From the NCBI GenBank assembly GCA_000719695.1, contig JOHN01000011.1, positions 76,291 to 140,290 on the forward strand: a stretch of 64,000 nucleotides of DNA, in the 5' to 3' direction. The position numbers and the translations under genes are program-made. Positions 57,748 to 64,000 of this stretch are shown here, piece after piece (positions within the stretch are counted from its first letter, which is position 1; each line of letters opens with the position of its first letter). Under the pieces are notes generated by a model. The model had not been told where the DNA came from and made no database searches. It saw only the letters and a list, made by a program, of their open reading frames with translations. Origin of the DNA: Streptomyces sp. NRRL F-6131. Its GTDB lineage: Bacteria > Actinomycetota > Actinomycetes > Streptomycetales > Streptomycetaceae.

Positions 57748-58418
57748 GACGGTTCCTGCGCGACAACAGCCTCACCCTGGCCTTCGGCCTCGCCTTCCTG
57801 GTCACCCTGGCCGGGCAGGCCCTCGTCGGACGGGAGGACTTCAACAGCCGCCTGGTCGCCGAGGGGCTCCGGCCGATGAGCCTCGCCGCCTTCCTGGCCA
57901 GCTCGCAGTTCGCCGTCGACGTCACCGAGAACTGGCAGTCCGAGTACCTCCAGTTCTCCCTCTACGTCTTCGGCACCGTCTGGCTGCTCCAGCGAGGCTC
58001 CCCGGAGTCCAAGGCGCTCGACAAGGCGGGGGAGGAGTCGGCGGAGCGGCAACGGCTGGGACCGCACAGCCGTCCGGACTCGCCGCGCTGGGCCCGCGCC
58101 ACCGGGTGGCGCCAGGCCGTGTACGCACGCTCGCTCGGCGCGGTGATGGCCCTGTTCTTCTTCGGCTCCTGGTTCGCCCAGTCGGTCGCCGGGGTGGCGG
58201 CGTACGACGAGGCGCAGCTGCGTTCGCTCCAGGCCCCGATCACCTGGCTCGAGTACCTGGTGAACCCGGACTTCTGGAACCGCACGTTGCAGAACTGGCA
58301 GTCCGAACTGCTCGCGGTCGCCTCGATGGCGATCCTGTCGGTGTACCTGCGCCAGCGCGGCTCACCGGAGTCCAAGCCGGTCGGTGCCGCGCACGGCGCC
58401 ACCGGGGTCGAGGGCTGA
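57744..58418 (+). CDS. DUF6766-like membrane protein with internal duplication
   Basis: This encodes 224 residues from the GTG at 57744. Four membrane helices occur in two similar halves: TENWQSEYLQF ... LLQRGSPESK (about residues 61-91) and LQNWQSELLAV ... LRQRGSPESK (about 185-213). The duplication of the NWQSE and QRGSPESK motifs is striking. It is the last gene of a lipoprotein / 30-residue / membrane-protein cassette. I recall the family only as an uncharacterised DUF; function unknown. Confidence 0.88.
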   Translation: MRRFLRDNSLTLAFGLAFLVTLAGQALVGREDFNSRLVAEGLRPMSLAAFLASSQFAVDVTENWQSEYLQFSLYVFGTVWLLQRGSPESKALDKAGEESAERQRLGPHSRPDSPRWARATGWRQAVYARSLGAVMALFFFGSWFAQSVAGVAAYDEAQLRSLQAPITWLEYLVNPDFWNRTLQNWQSELLAVASMAILSVYLRQRGSPESKPVGAAHGATGVEG

Positions 58419-58619
58419 GCGCCCCGGGCGGGGCTCGGCCCCGGGCGCCGAGGCCGCCGTGCCGCGTCCGGGCTCCGTCGGGCCGGACCAGCCGCCGCAT
58501 CTCCGTCGACGATGCCGGCGCGGTGCGGCGGTCCCCCCCGGACCGACGGTGTTCCGGGTGGCCGAGCTCCTGGGCGAATTCCCTTGCCGTGGAGGGCAGC
58601 GGGGGACGATCCTTCGCCC

Positions 58620-59186
58620 ATGGACCTTCCACCGGAGATGATCGAACTGGACGACCTGATCCTTCGCCGTTTCGACCGCGAGGCGGACCTGTCCGAGCTT
58701 CACCAGGTCATCGAGGAGTCGCGGGAGCACCTGAGGCCGTGGATGTCGTGGGTCGACGAGCACAGCCTGGAGCGGACCGCCGCCTTCCTGGAGCGCCGTG
58801 AGGAGGCCTGGGCGGCCGGGCGGGACTTCACCTGCGCGATCGTCCTGAACGGGGCCATGGTGGGTGCCTGCCAGCTGTTCCGCCGCGAGGGCGGCCCGGT
58901 GGACGTCCTGGAGATCGGCTACTGGCTGCACCCGGCGGCCACCGGCCGGGGCGTGGCCACCAGGGCCGCGCGGGCCCTGGTCGGCCAGGCCTTCCGGTTC
59001 CCCGGCGTCGACCACGTGGAGATCTCCCACGACCCGGCCAACCTCGCCAGTGGGGCCGTCGCGGCCCGGCTCGGCTTCACCGAGCACGGGCGCCGCCGGA
59101 CCGAGACCGGTGGGGAGGACCTGGTCTGGCGGCTGACCCGCCGGCAGGCCGACCCGGGAGGACGAGAGGACGAGAGGACGGGGTGA
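58620..59186 (+). CDS. GNAT acetyltransferase (RimJ/RimL type)
   Basis: This encodes 188 residues from the ATG at 58620. Signatures: LILRRFDREADLSELHQVIEESREHLRPWM, then CAIVLNGAMVGACQLFRREG, EIGYWLHPAATGRGVATRAARALVGQAF (acetyl-CoA-binding loop) and HVEISHDPANLASGAVAARLGF. This pattern is that of ribosomal-protein and small-molecule N-acetyltransferases. Target unknown. Confidence 0.94.
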   Translation: MDLPPEMIELDDLILRRFDREADLSELHQVIEESREHLRPWMSWVDEHSLERTAAFLERREEAWAAGRDFTCAIVLNGAMVGACQLFRREGGPVDVLEIGYWLHPAATGRGVATRAARALVGQAFRFPGVDHVEISHDPANLASGAVAARLGFTEHGRRRTETGGEDLVWRLTRRQADPGGREDERTG

Positions 59187-59343
59187 CGTGGTGACGGCGG
59201 GTCGACGGCGTGGCGCTGAGCAGTAAATTTTGCGGTTCTCACCCGCCGAAGTGACAGTCCCTCACCAGCGAGAGCTGAAGGATTTGCGGTCTCTGGAGCG
59301 CTCCGCCCCGTCCGTCGACGGTCGCGTCCGGCGGCTTCAGAGG

Positions 59344-59652
59344 TCAGAGGGCGGAGGTTCCCGCGGGGTGCCCGCCCTCCTCGGAGGTCCCGGGCGCGCT
59401 GCCGGTCCCGCTGGTCCGGCACGCGCTGCAGGTGTGCCAGCCCGACCGCTCGGGAGCGGATCGGTGCGGAGCGAGGGTCATGTCGGAGGTGTCCAGCCCG
59501 CAGAGGGTGAGCGGACCGCAGACGCCCGAGGCCTCCGCGGGCGCGGTGTGCGCGCGCCGCACCGGGCTCTCGGGGTCCGCCGGAGTGTGGTCGGATCCGA
59601 GGATCCGAACATTGGTCGGTGTGTCAGGTTCCAGTACGACAACGGTGTCCAT
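59344..59652 (-). CDS. small Cys-containing hypothetical protein
   Basis: This encodes 102 residues from the ATG at 59652, preceded by a GGTGGGGGG stretch. It reads MDTVVVLEPDTPTNVRILG, then a segment with Cys pairs (VCGPLTLCGL and WHTCSACRT) and a Ser/Gly/Thr-rich tail. The Cys spacing could bind zinc. It lies convergent with the acetyltransferase gene and divergent from trpF. It has no recognised family, and its codon use is less extreme than its neighbours'. Confidence 0.5.
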   Translation of the reverse strand: MDTVVVLEPDTPTNVRILGSDHTPADPESPVRRAHTAPAEASGVCGPLTLCGLDTSDMTLAPHRSAPERSGWHTCSACRTSGTGSAPGTSEEGGHPAGTSAL

Positions 59653-59948
59653 CCCCCCACCGTCACCGCAGGACCGGTGCGCCGCACCCGCACGACGGCA
59701 TCCGGACCAACCCGAGGACGGCGGCCGCGCCCCGGCCGGGGCGGCGCCGGTCACCCGGCGGGCGGGTCCGCGTAACGGGTGACCAGCGCGGCGGCCCCCG
59801 GGAAGCTGGTGGAGCCGGAGGGGACGGCCATCGCGTGACGCGGCCCGTTCCTGTTGCTCGTGCCGTTGCGACCGGCCCGAGCGGGGGGCCGGTGGTGGGC
59901 GCCGATGGCACTAGGCTGGGCGACGCCGTCCAGTGGGGAGCCGGGAAC

Positions 59949-60563
59949 ATGTTTGTGAAGATCTGCGGTCTGAGTACCGCCGAGGACGTCGCCGCGGCGG
60001 TCGCGGCCGGCGCCGACGCGGTGGGGTTCGTGCTCACCGAGAGCCCCCGCCGGGTGGATCCCGCGCTGGTGCGGGAGCTGGTGGCCGCGGTGCCCGAGGA
60101 GGTGCTGACGGTGGCCGTGTTCCGCGAGGAGCCGGCCGAACACGTCCGTGCGGCGGTGCGTGCGGCGGGGGTGCGGGCGGTGCAGCTGCACGGGAACAAT
60201 CCGGCGAGCGCGTTCGCGGAACTCTCCGACCTGGCCTTGCCGTTGATCCGCGCCACGTCGGCGGCGACGGCGGCCGGGGCGGACTGCGGGGACTTCGGCG
60301 AGGACCTGCTGCTGCTCGACGCGCCGGTGCCCGGGGCGGGCGAGGCCTGGGACTGGACCGAGCTGGGGGCGAGGCCGCCGGCCGGCAAGTGGCTGCTGGC
60401 GGGCGGACTGAACGCGGCCAACGTCGGCGAGGCCGTCGCGGTCGCGAACCCGTGGGGCGTGGACGTCTCCAGCGGGGTCGAGGTCCGGCGCGGGGTCAAG
60501 GACCCGGCGCTGATCACCGAGTTCGTCCACGCGGCCAAGTCCCACGCGGCCAAGCCCCGCTGA
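59949..60563 (+). CDS. trpF: phosphoribosylanthranilate isomerase
   Basis: This enzyme converts N-(5-phosphoribosyl)anthranilate to the carboxyphenylamino deoxyribulose phosphate in tryptophan synthesis. It encodes 204 residues from the ATG at 59949, with GGGAG 8 bases upstream. TrpF motifs: FVKICGL (residues 2-8, catalytic Cys6), GFVLTESPRRV, VQLHGN (about residues 80-85), LLDAPVPGAGEAWDW (catalytic Asp), LAGGLNAANV and WGVDVSSGVE. Most streptomycetes rely on the bifunctional PriA for this step, so a separate trpF is unusual. It stands alone, with no other trp genes in the window. Confidence 0.93.
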   Translation: MFVKICGLSTAEDVAAAVAAGADAVGFVLTESPRRVDPALVRELVAAVPEEVLTVAVFREEPAEHVRAAVRAAGVRAVQLHGNNPASAFAELSDLALPLIRATSAATAAGADCGDFGEDLLLLDAPVPGAGEAWDWTELGARPPAGKWLLAGGLNAANVGEAVAVANPWGVDVSSGVEVRRGVKDPALITEFVHAAKSHAAKPR

Positions 60564-60663
60564 CCGCGGCCGTCCTCCGCCCCGCCCTCCGCCCCCGCAG
60601 CGCTCGGACCGCAGCGCAGCGGTGGCGTACGCGCCCGGCCTGCGGTGTCCGGATTCCGGGCCG

Positions 60664-61395
60664 TCACTCGTCCCAGGCGGTCGCCGTGCACGCGGCCGTG
60701 AGGAACAGCCAGGCGAGGGCGGCGAGGACGAGGGAGACGGTGAGCGGCCACTGCAGGCCCGTGAGGATGATGCCGCCGAAGAACGTGACGCCGACGACGA
60801 CCACACTGACGATGAAGGGGCCCACCTGCGGGCCGGACCGCCGCCAGGCCGCGCCCTGGGCGGTGAGGGCCGCACCCGAGCCGGCCAGGAGGGCCGTGAC
60901 GAACATGCTCCACCAGGGAGTGATCAGGTTCTCGGCGCGGTGGCCGTGGTACGAGAGCTCGGCCACCCGCCCCCGGTGGACCGCCAGCTCCACCTCCGCG
61001 CCGACCTCCACGTCGTGGTAGAAGGACTCCCCGACGGAGTAGCTGCGCGTGCCGGCGGCCTCGCGGGCCACGGTCAGCCAGTACGTGACGGACTCGTCGC
61101 CCTCGGCGATCCTCCGCGCCGTCACCCTGGCGCTCTCGCGCTGCAGGCAGTCCGTGCCGGGCGTGGCCGCCGCCGTGCCGCACAGCGGGGCGTGGCGGTG
61201 GGCGCCCACCGTGTCGTGGGCGTCGACGAACCGGGCGAAGCCGAGCACGGTGACAGCCACTCCGGCCGCCAGGAACAGGCCCTGGACCAGCACACGGACG
61301 ATCGCCCCGGCCCTCCGCCGGAACGCGCCGGGCGGCTTGGCGTCCTCCCGCCAGGTCTCGCCGGGCGGCCTCGCGTCCTCGATGCGCGCATTCAT
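60664..61395 (-). CDS. hypothetical membrane protein
   Basis: This encodes 243 residues from the ATG at 61395, which has GAGGGGG 6 bases upstream; an ATG 10 codons earlier is possible. It has one helix near the N-terminus (LVQGLFLAAGVAVTVLGFARF) and three near the C-terminus, with a soluble central part (VTARRIAEGDESVTYWLTVA, SFYHDVEVGAEVELAVHRGRVAELSYHG) that looks beta-rich. It is convergent with trpF. Function unknown. Confidence 0.8.
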   Translation of the reverse strand: MNARIEDARPPGETWREDAKPPGAFRRRAGAIVRVLVQGLFLAAGVAVTVLGFARFVDAHDTVGAHRHAPLCGTAAATPGTDCLQRESARVTARRIAEGDESVTYWLTVAREAAGTRSYSVGESFYHDVEVGAEVELAVHRGRVAELSYHGHRAENLITPWWSMFVTALLAGSGAALTAQGAAWRRSGPQVGPFIVSVVVVGVTFFGGIILTGLQWPLTVSLVLAALAWLFLTAACTATAWDE

Positions 61396-61605
61396 CGCAA
61401 CCCCCTCGATCGCCGCTCCGGGCACCTCCCCGCTACCGGATCACGATGCTTCCAGGGACGTGGCCGTCACCGGGAGAGGGCGACGGGCCCTGTGACGAAC
61501 TTGTGGATTTCCGAACGGAATTGCCATGTTTCGCCGGGCCATCGGAGTGTCGGGGGCCATCGGTAGCATGCGTCGATCCGTGCGACACGAGATGAAGGAG
61601 TGCTC

Positions 61606-62487
61606 ATGAGGACGCCCGTGACCGACCCGGCGACCGGCCTCGACCCCTGGGACGCCGCTCTGGCCGAGGCTTTCGAGATCCTGCTCCACGGGCGGCCCGT
61701 CGCCGACCCCGCCACCCGGTACGGCGTGTACTACGCCTCGGACACCTTCGACGAGTTCCTGTTCCCCAACGCCTGGGTCACACCCGACGCGCTGTCGGCC
61801 GGGGAGCCGCGGCACCTCCCCGATCCGGACGGCGGTGAGGACGGCGGCGAGTACCCCTTCTCCCCGTGGGCGTGGCGGTTCGACCTGGGCGGGTCGATGT
61901 TCCGCTTCGACCCCGACCTCCTGGCCGGCACGGGGCCGTGGGGCGAGGGCGGGCACAAGGGGCCCCGGCCGTTCGACGACGCCTTCGCCGCCGAGGTGCG
62001 GGCCGTGGCCCCGGTGGACGCGGCGGACGGCCTGCTGGTCCGCGGGTCCGAGCTGGGCCCGCTGCTGGGCCGCCACGGAGTCGACCTGACCGACGGGAAG
62101 GCCGGGAAGCTGAACACCTGGCTGACCGTGCTGCTGCGCGTCGCCACCGACGGCACCCTCGCGGACGCGATGCGGGCCGCCACGTTCACCGGGCGAGGGC
62201 CCGAACACCTGGTGGCCGTCGGGGATCCGACGTCCGCCGCCGCCGAGGAGTGGGAGGAGCGGCTGGGCGCGGTCGGGCATCCCGGGCTCCGCGACCACCT
62301 GCGCATGCTCTGCCGCACCGAGGCCGACGCCCGCAGCGAGGGAGGCTTCTGGTGCGGTGCCGGGGACTGGCCGTGGAGCGACCTCCTGGAAGCGGTCGGC
62401 TGCTCGCTCGTGGCGGGTTGGGGGTTCGGCGAGTCCCAGGCCGGTGCCGCCGTGGTGCGCCTGCCGGACGGGTCGGGAGCGCACTGA
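61606..62487 (+). CDS. conserved hypothetical protein
   Basis: This encodes 293 residues. The ATG at 61606 has GAAGGAG 5 bases upstream. The protein is soluble and acidic, with many Trp and Asp (GVYYASDTFDEFLFPNAWV, YPFSPWAWRFDLGGSMFRFD, SEGGFWCGAGDWPWSDLLEAV). No known motif is recognised. A stand-alone gene. Confidence 0.78.
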   Translation: MRTPVTDPATGLDPWDAALAEAFEILLHGRPVADPATRYGVYYASDTFDEFLFPNAWVTPDALSAGEPRHLPDPDGGEDGGEYPFSPWAWRFDLGGSMFRFDPDLLAGTGPWGEGGHKGPRPFDDAFAAEVRAVAPVDAADGLLVRGSELGPLLGRHGVDLTDGKAGKLNTWLTVLLRVATDGTLADAMRAATFTGRGPEHLVAVGDPTSAAAEEWEERLGAVGHPGLRDHLRMLCRTEADARSEGGFWCGAGDWPWSDLLEAVGCSLVAGWGFGESQAGAAVVRLPDGSGAH

Positions 62488-62833
62488 GTTTCCGGTGGAG
62501 CTGTAGTGACGGTCCGTCAGCTTCGACGAAAAGCGATCGTTCGTCGCGGGATCGTCATCCGCCGGTAAAACTTCGCAAAGAATATCTCTCTTCAGGGAGC
62601 TGAACGGGCAACAGTTCAACAGGGTGTGGCAGCTCAGGCGTCGGGCGCTCACGCGGTGTGGGCTTGGCGTCACCGCGCGTGCACGCCCGCCCGGGGAATC
62701 CGCAGGCGTACGGTTCCGGAGGAATCGCCGCAGGTGCGTCCCCGGCGGGCCGTTACCGGGTGTTCCCCGTCCGCGTTGGGTCAGGTGGTCCGTCCAACTC
62801 CCCACGCCTTTCATCGGATCCTCGGAAGGAAGA
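62488..62833 (+). promoter_or_regulatory. 346-base leader upstream of the urease genes
   Basis: No gene was seen. The stretch at about 62565-62600 (GGTAAAACTTCGCAAAG and the following AATATCTCTC) is unusually AT-rich for this genome and is a plausible promoter or regulator region for ureA. A long leader follows. Confidence 0.4.
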
Positions 62834-63148
62834 GTGACTCCCGTGAATCTCTCGCCGCGCGAGATGGACAAGCTGTACGTCTATGTCGTGGCCGATCTGG
62901 CCCGCAAACGCCGCGACCGGGGCGTCAAGCTGAACTACAGCGAGGCCTGCGCCCTGATCAGCGAGGCGATCATGGAAGGCGCGCGCGACGGCCGCACCGT
63001 CGCCGAGTGCATGGAGATCGGCAAGCGGACGGTCGCCAACGCGGACGTCATGCCGGGCGTCCGCGAGATGCTGCCACTGCTCCAGGTGGAGGCCGCGTTC
63101 CTGGACGGGACCAAGCTGGTCTCGTGCCACGACCCGGTGGGTGCCTGA
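62834..63148 (+). CDS. ureA: urease subunit gamma
   Basis: This is the small structural subunit of nickel urease, which hydrolyses urea to ammonia and carbamate. It encodes 104 residues from the GTG at 62834, which has GGAAGGA 3 bases upstream; the GTG at 62843 would give the more usual N-terminus MNLSPREMDKL. Gamma-subunit signatures: LSPREMDKLYVYVVADLARKRRDRGVKLNYSEACALI, EGARDGRTVAECMEIGKRTV, MPGVREMLPLLQVEAAFLDGTKLVSCHDP. The beta and alpha subunits are not in the window; a chelatase-like gene begins 3 bases later instead. Confidence 0.95.
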   Translation: MTPVNLSPREMDKLYVYVVADLARKRRDRGVKLNYSEACALISEAIMEGARDGRTVAECMEIGKRTVANADVMPGVREMLPLLQVEAAFLDGTKLVSCHDPVGA

Positions 63149-63151
63149 ACC

Positions 63152-64000
63152 ATGGCGCCGACACCGGCCGCAACGCCGGTCGCTCCGGCCGCCGTGGTGC
63201 TGGCCGGCGGGCACGAGAGCGACGGCGGACGGGACCTCGCGAGCCTGGTGGCCGGTGGCCCGAACGCGTGCCGCCTCGCGTCTGCGGCCGCCCCGGTGGG
63301 CCGTCCGCTCGCCGAAGCCGTCCGGTCCGCACTGGCCGCGGGCGACGGACCGGTGTGCGTCGTCCCGATGACGCTCGGCCGCGATCCCGGCCTGGTGGCC
63401 GACACGGCCCGGGCGCTGCGTTGGCTGGCCGCCGAGGAGGACGGCCGGGGCCGGATCGCCCTGACCGCGCCCTTCGGTGCCGCCGAGCACCTCGTCGGCT
63501 GGCTGCGTGCCGTCGCCACCACGGCCGCGCCCGGCGCACTGCTGGTGACCGCCCCCGCGGCCGGACCGTTCGCCGACGCCGAGCTGTTCCGGATCGCCCG
63601 GCTGGTCCGCCAGTACGGGCGGCACCGCTGGGTGGAGGTGGCCTTCGAGGGCGGCGACCCCGACCCGGCCGAGGGCGTCGAGCGCTGCCGACTGCTCGGC
63701 GCCGACGAGGTGACGGCCGTCCCGGCCTCCTTCGGACCGGCCCTGCGCACTGCAGGCGGGGCCGGCAACCGGGCCGGCAGCCCGGTCGGCAGTCCGACCG
63801 GTGTCCGGGACGGCGGTCCGCTGCTGCGGCCCGCCGCGATCGCCGGGGTGGTCGCGGCCCGGACGGCGGCGGCACTGCACCGGCTCGGGCACGGCGAGGA
63901 CGGCATCCTGGCGGGCCTCGACGCCGAGCACGGCCACGGCCACACGCACAGCCACGGCCCCAGCCAGGCCTCCCACGAACACCCCCACGCCCCCGCCCAC
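63152..64000 (+). CDS. class II chelatase-like protein with His-rich tail, 3' end missing
   Basis: The frame is open from the ATG at 63152 to the window edge (283 residues visible). The N-terminal part resembles CbiX/SirB/CfbA-type chelatases: VVLAGGHESDGGRDLASLVAG, VCVVPMTLGRDPGLVADTAR, ALTAPFGAAEHLVGWLRAVA and CRLLGADEVTAVPASFG. The C-terminal part turns His-rich (HGHGHTHSHGPSQASHEHPHAPAH). The 3-base gap from ureA suggests co-translation. The His tail and family suggest nickel or cobalt handling, so a role in urease metal supply is plausible; inference. Confidence 0.7.
   Translation, partial: MAPTPAATPVAPAAVVLAGGHESDGGRDLASLVAGGPNACRLASAAAPVGRPLAEAVRSALAAGDGPVCVVPMTLGRDPGLVADTARALRWLAAEEDGRGRIALTAPFGAAEHLVGWLRAVATTAAPGALLVTAPAAGPFADAELFRIARLVRQYGRHRWVEVAFEGGDPDPAEGVERCRLLGADEVTAVPASFGPALRTAGGAGNRAGSPVGSPTGVRDGGPLLRPAAIAGVVAARTAAALHRLGHGEDGILAGLDAEHGHGHTHSHGPSQASHEHPHAPAH

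Noticed and set aside
1..64000. tRNA, rRNA, CRISPR arrays, insertion sequences, phage or integrase genes
   Set aside because: None seen; the tandem repeats found lack the regular spacer structure of CRISPR arrays.

Overview
The window is about 72% G+C with strong G/C third-position bias, many GTG starts, a few TTG starts, and long runs of genes joined by 4-base ATGA/GTGA overlaps. It carries a Streptomyces-type DnaE, LitR/LitS light regulators and two-domain sugar ABC transporters that lack their own ATPase. This is a chromosomal segment of a streptomycete (Streptomyces or Kitasatospora; I cannot separate the two). No rRNA, tRNA, CRISPR array, transposase or phage module was seen.

Layout. 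1-8.5 kb: two alpha/beta hydrolases (the first cut by the window edge), a bidirectional terminator, DNA polymerase III alpha (dnaE, minus), a membrane Ser/Thr kinase, then two decayed gene fragments. 8.5-20 kb: a minus-strand operon-like block encoding a lysine 2,3-aminomutase-like radical SAM enzyme, a JmjC/cupin-like oxygenase, a class I methyltransferase, a PGM1-like ATP-grasp ligase, a SET-domain protein, a GNAT/Fem-like acyltransferase, an alpha/beta hydrolase, an MFS exporter, a possible 44-residue peptide and an unrecognised 603-residue protein. A frameshifted serine hydrolase lies upstream. This looks like an unfamiliar biosynthetic cluster for a beta-lysine-containing peptide-like product and is the most interesting region. 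20.3-29.8 kb: a light or singlet-oxygen response island (photolyase, DUF1295, CFA-synthase-like methyltransferase, DUF1365, FAD oxidoreductase; LitR-type B12/MerR regulator, a small membrane protein, an ECF sigma factor and a second FAD oxidoreductase).

29.9-40.5 kb: a Tat-exported small protein, a Met/His-rich secreted protein, a helical hypothetical, a PLP-dependent Orn/Lys/Arg decarboxylase-like enzyme, a small SAP/Rho-N-like protein, an ABC exporter preceded by a possible 29-residue peptide, a GtrA-like protein, a MmyB-type regulator divergent from an NAD(P)H oxidoreductase, and an Ala/Pro-rich exported protein. 40.5-49.5 kb: a sugar-uptake locus (secreted lectin-domain protein, DUF5107/TPR protein, two permeases, binding lipoprotein, LacI regulator) with three matching operator-like palindromes.

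49.6-64 kb: mixed housekeeping and regulatory genes (HD hydrolase, GlxA-type regulator, hydrolase, PAP2 phosphatase, lipoproteins, AraC regulator, metallophosphoesterase, a three-gene membrane cassette, GNAT, trpF, hypotheticals). The right edge opens a urease locus: ureA followed 3 bases later by a class II chelatase-like protein with a His-rich tail, cut by the window end. Several intergenic regions hold degenerate 13-18 bp tandem repeats.
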